The translations under genes were made by a program, and so were the position numbers. DNA of 9,347 nucleotides from DASYHS01 sp035998295. Its GTDB lineage: Bacteria > Pseudomonadota > Alphaproteobacteria > Azospirillales > Azospirillaceae. The notes beneath the pieces were generated by a model, which made no database searches, was not told the origin of the DNA, and saw only the letters and a list, made by a program, of their open reading frames with translations. The stretch is taken from the NCBI RefSeq assembly GCF_035998295.1, contig NZ_DASYHS010000114.1, forward strand, positions 1-9,347, read 5' to 3'. Positions 8,161 to 9,347 of this stretch are shown here, in pieces (position 1 is the first letter of the stretch; each line of letters begins with the position of its first letter).

Positions 8161-8592
8161 TCAGGCGTAGGAGGCGGGGCGGGGGGCCGGAATCCGGCGC
8201 GACGGGCTCAGCGACAGCGCGCCGTCGCCGAGCATCGCCTGCACGAGCGCCAGCACCGTGAGGTAGAGCGGGTATTCCCAGCCGCCGTTCGGGTAGCCGA
8301 ACATCCAGCCGTTGCCGGCATGGGCCCAGGTGGCCCCGGCCAGGATCGGCACCAGGGCGAGCGATACCCACCGCGTCTGCACGCCGAGCAGGAGCAGCAC
8401 GCCGCCCGCGGCTTCCGCGGCGAAGACGAGATGGGCGAGCCAGCCCGGCAGGCCGATGGAGTCGAAATACGCGGCCGTGCCGGCCAGCGTGAACACGAAC
8501 AGCTTCAGCACGACGCTGTGCGCGAGGAACATGGCCCCGAGCGCGAGGCGCAACGTCAGGGCGGCATAGGGGGCCAGTCGGTGGTCGGTCAT
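8161..8592 (-). CDS. DoxX-family membrane protein
   Basis: This 143-residue inner-membrane protein has four hydrophobic segments at about 12-34, 48-70, 74-92 and 107-125. The loop HAGNGWMFGYPNGGWEYPLY (91-110) is the hallmark of a common DoxX subgroup. DoxX proteins are small four-helix membrane proteins. Some act with thiol or superoxide defence enzymes (the mycobacterial membrane-associated oxidoreductase complex) and some are quinone-oxidoreductase subunits. The exact activity here is unknown. The ATG at 8592 has GGAG ten bases upstream. The longer open frame to 8680 is not used. It is the first gene of the leftward operon and diverges from a LysR-type regulator across 90 bases. Its place before two glutathione enzymes suggests a shared stress or quinone role. 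Confidence 0.9.
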   Translation of the reverse strand: MTDHRLAPYAALTLRLALGAMFLAHSVVLKLFVFTLAGTAAYFDSIGLPGWLAHLVFAAEAAGGVLLLLGVQTRWVSLALVPILAGATWAHAGNGWMFGYPNGGWEYPLYLTVLALVQAMLGDGALSLSPSRRIPAPRPASYA

Positions 8593-8682
8593 GGTACGGG
8601 GTCTCCGGTTCGAGGTGCCCCGACGCTATGCCCGTTCCGCGATGCAAGCTATATTGGGACTTGGAAAAGGGAGCTTGCATCC
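8593..8682. promoter_or_regulatory. Divergent promoter/operator region, doxX operon and lysR-type gene
   Basis: The 90-base gap carries the start signals of both genes. TATATT at 8650-8655 is a good -10 candidate for the regulator, though the -35 is poor. On the other strand TATAGC (8653-8648) could be the doxX -10, again without a clear -35, as is common for activator-dependent promoters. AAGGGAG at 8667-8673 is the regulator's ribosome binding site, nine bases from its ATG. LysR-type proteins usually bind between themselves and the divergent target, so this is the expected operator region. Confidence 0.6.
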
Positions 8683-8689
8683 ATGCAAG
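8641..8689. repeat. Inverted-repeat operator: three ATGCAAG/CTTGCAT half-sites
   Basis: GATGCAAGCT (8641-8650) and AGCTTGCATC (8672-8681) are perfect inverted repeats with a 21-base spacer, centres 31 bases apart, about three helical turns. The right arm also forms a compact palindrome with the next bases: CTTGCAT (8674-8680), CC, ATGCAAG (8683-8689). The last half-site contains the start codon of the regulator. The compact palindrome satisfies the LysR T-N11-A pattern (T8676, A8688). The left arm abuts or overlaps both -10 candidates, so binding could control both directions. Confidence 0.7.
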
Positions 8690-9347
8690 AGCGGATCGGC
8701 TGGCAGGATTTGCGCCTCGTGCTCGCGATCGGTGCCGAGGGGACGCTGACGGGGGCGGCCCGGACGCTCGGCATCGACCATTCGACCGCTTTCCGGCGCC
8801 TGGGCGCGCTGGAGGAGCGGCTGGGCGTGCGCCTGTTCGACCGGGCGCGCGACGGCTACGCCCCGACGCCGGCCGGCGAGGCGGCGGTCCATGCGGCCGG
8901 CCGCATGGACCGCGAGCTGGGCGAGCTGGAGCGCCGCCTCGCCGGCGAGGACCTGCGGCCGAGCGGCTCGGTCCGCGTCACCACGACCGACACGCTGGTC
9001 GACGTGCTGGCGCCGGTCTTCGCGGCCTTCCGCGAGGCGTTCCCGGAGATCGTGCTGGAGATCGTCGTCACCAACGCCTTCCTGACCCTGACGCGGCGCG
9101 ATGCCGACGTCGCGATCCGCCCGACCCGCCGCCCGCCCGACCATCTCGTCGGCCGCCGCACGGTCGCGGTCGCGAGCGCGGTCTACGGCGTGCCGGGCCG
9201 CTTCGACGCCGACCACCCGTCCTGGATCGGCCCGGACGAAAGCCTCGCCCATCTCGGCTCCGCGCAATGGCTGCGCGCGAGCGTTCCGGAAACCTCGATC
9301 GTCCTGCGCTCCAACACGCTGATGGGGATGCTGGCGGCGGCGCGGGC
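8683..9347 (+). CDS. LysR-family transcriptional regulator (partial, cut by window end)
   Basis: The first 221 codons are visible and no stop is reached; the usual length is about 290-300. The N-terminal winged helix-turn-helix spans about 7-65, with the recognition region TLTGAARTLGIDHSTAFRRL at 21-40 and the wing ERLGVRLFDR at 45-54. A linker helix follows at about 65-90, then the effector-binding domain (SGSVRVTTTDTLVDVLAP onward). The ATG is supported by AAGGGAG nine bases upstream. It is transcribed away from doxX and probably regulates that operon and itself; the effector is unknown but may be a quinone or electrophile. A perfect 30-base palindrome lies in the linker-helix region. The assignment to LysR is firm and the target is inferred. 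Confidence 0.92.
   Translation, partial: MQERIGWQDLRLVLAIGAEGTLTGAARTLGIDHSTAFRRLGALEERLGVRLFDRARDGYAPTPAGEAAVHAAGRMDRELGELERRLAGEDLRPSGSVRVTTTDTLVDVLAPVFAAFREAFPEIVLEIVVTNAFLTLTRRDADVAIRPTRRPPDHLVGRRTVAVASAVYGVPGRFDADHPSWIGPDESLAHLGSAQWLRASVPETSIVLRSNTLMGMLAAAR
8884..8913. repeat. Perfect 30-base palindrome inside the LysR gene
   Basis: GCGGTCCATGCGGCC (8884-8898) is followed directly by its exact reverse complement GGCCGCATGGACCGC (8899-8913). It encodes residues 68-77 (AVHAAGRMDR) of the linker helix. A separate 12-base palindrome, CGCCGGCCGGCG, lies just upstream at 8867-8878. The sequence can form a cruciform or an RNA hairpin. No mobile-element ends or target duplications are seen around it. 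Confidence 0.9.

Overview
The window is GC-rich, roughly 70% by eye, and almost wholly coding on one strand or the other. Gene content (a PotABCD-type polyamine importer, an acetylpolyamine amidohydrolase, glutathione S-transferases, DoxX, LysR), short intergenic gaps and G/C-ending codons suggest a free-living proteobacterium, most likely an alphaproteobacterium such as a Rhodospirillales relative. This placement is inference, since no rRNA or other marker gene is present.

Region 1 (1-289) holds the apparent last codons of an upstream gene (stop at 36-38) and a leader of about 250 bases with locally AT-richer stretches and small GGAA/TTCC palindromes. It is the likely promoter region of the operon that follows.

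Region 2 (290-6079, + strand) is a compact operon of six genes: acetylpolyamine amidohydrolase (aphA type), the ABC ATPase (potA type, GTG start overlapping aphA by 10 bases), two permeases (potB, potC; abutting or overlapping starts), a periplasmic polyamine-binding protein (potD type) and a nitrilase-superfamily amidohydrolase. The polyamine or acetylpolyamine is probably captured in the periplasm, imported using ATP, deacetylated in the cytoplasm by the zinc enzyme, and a related C-N bond may be cut by the nitrilase-like enzyme. A strong RNA hairpin covers the potC stop just before the well-placed potD ribosome binding site, and the nitrilase gene carries three further strong inverted repeats.

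Region 3 (6080-6481) has a short spacer and a 93-residue protein of unknown function. It has a basic N-terminal half and a C-terminal tail made of four 27-base in-frame tandem repeats. Its stop codon shares the tetranucleotide CTAG with the stop of the convergent gene on the other strand.

Region 4 (6478-8592, - strand) is an apparent three-gene operon transcribed leftward: a DoxX-family membrane protein, a Cys-type glutathione S-transferase and a glutathionyl-hydroquinone reductase (Xi-class GST). It looks like a quinone, electrophile or thiol-stress module.

Region 5 (8593-9347) holds a 90-base divergent intergenic region with a striking set of ATGCAAG/CTTGCAT half-sites, then a LysR-type regulator on the + strand that is cut by the window end. 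The regulator probably controls itself and the divergent doxX-GST operon. Its coding sequence contains a perfect 30-base palindrome.
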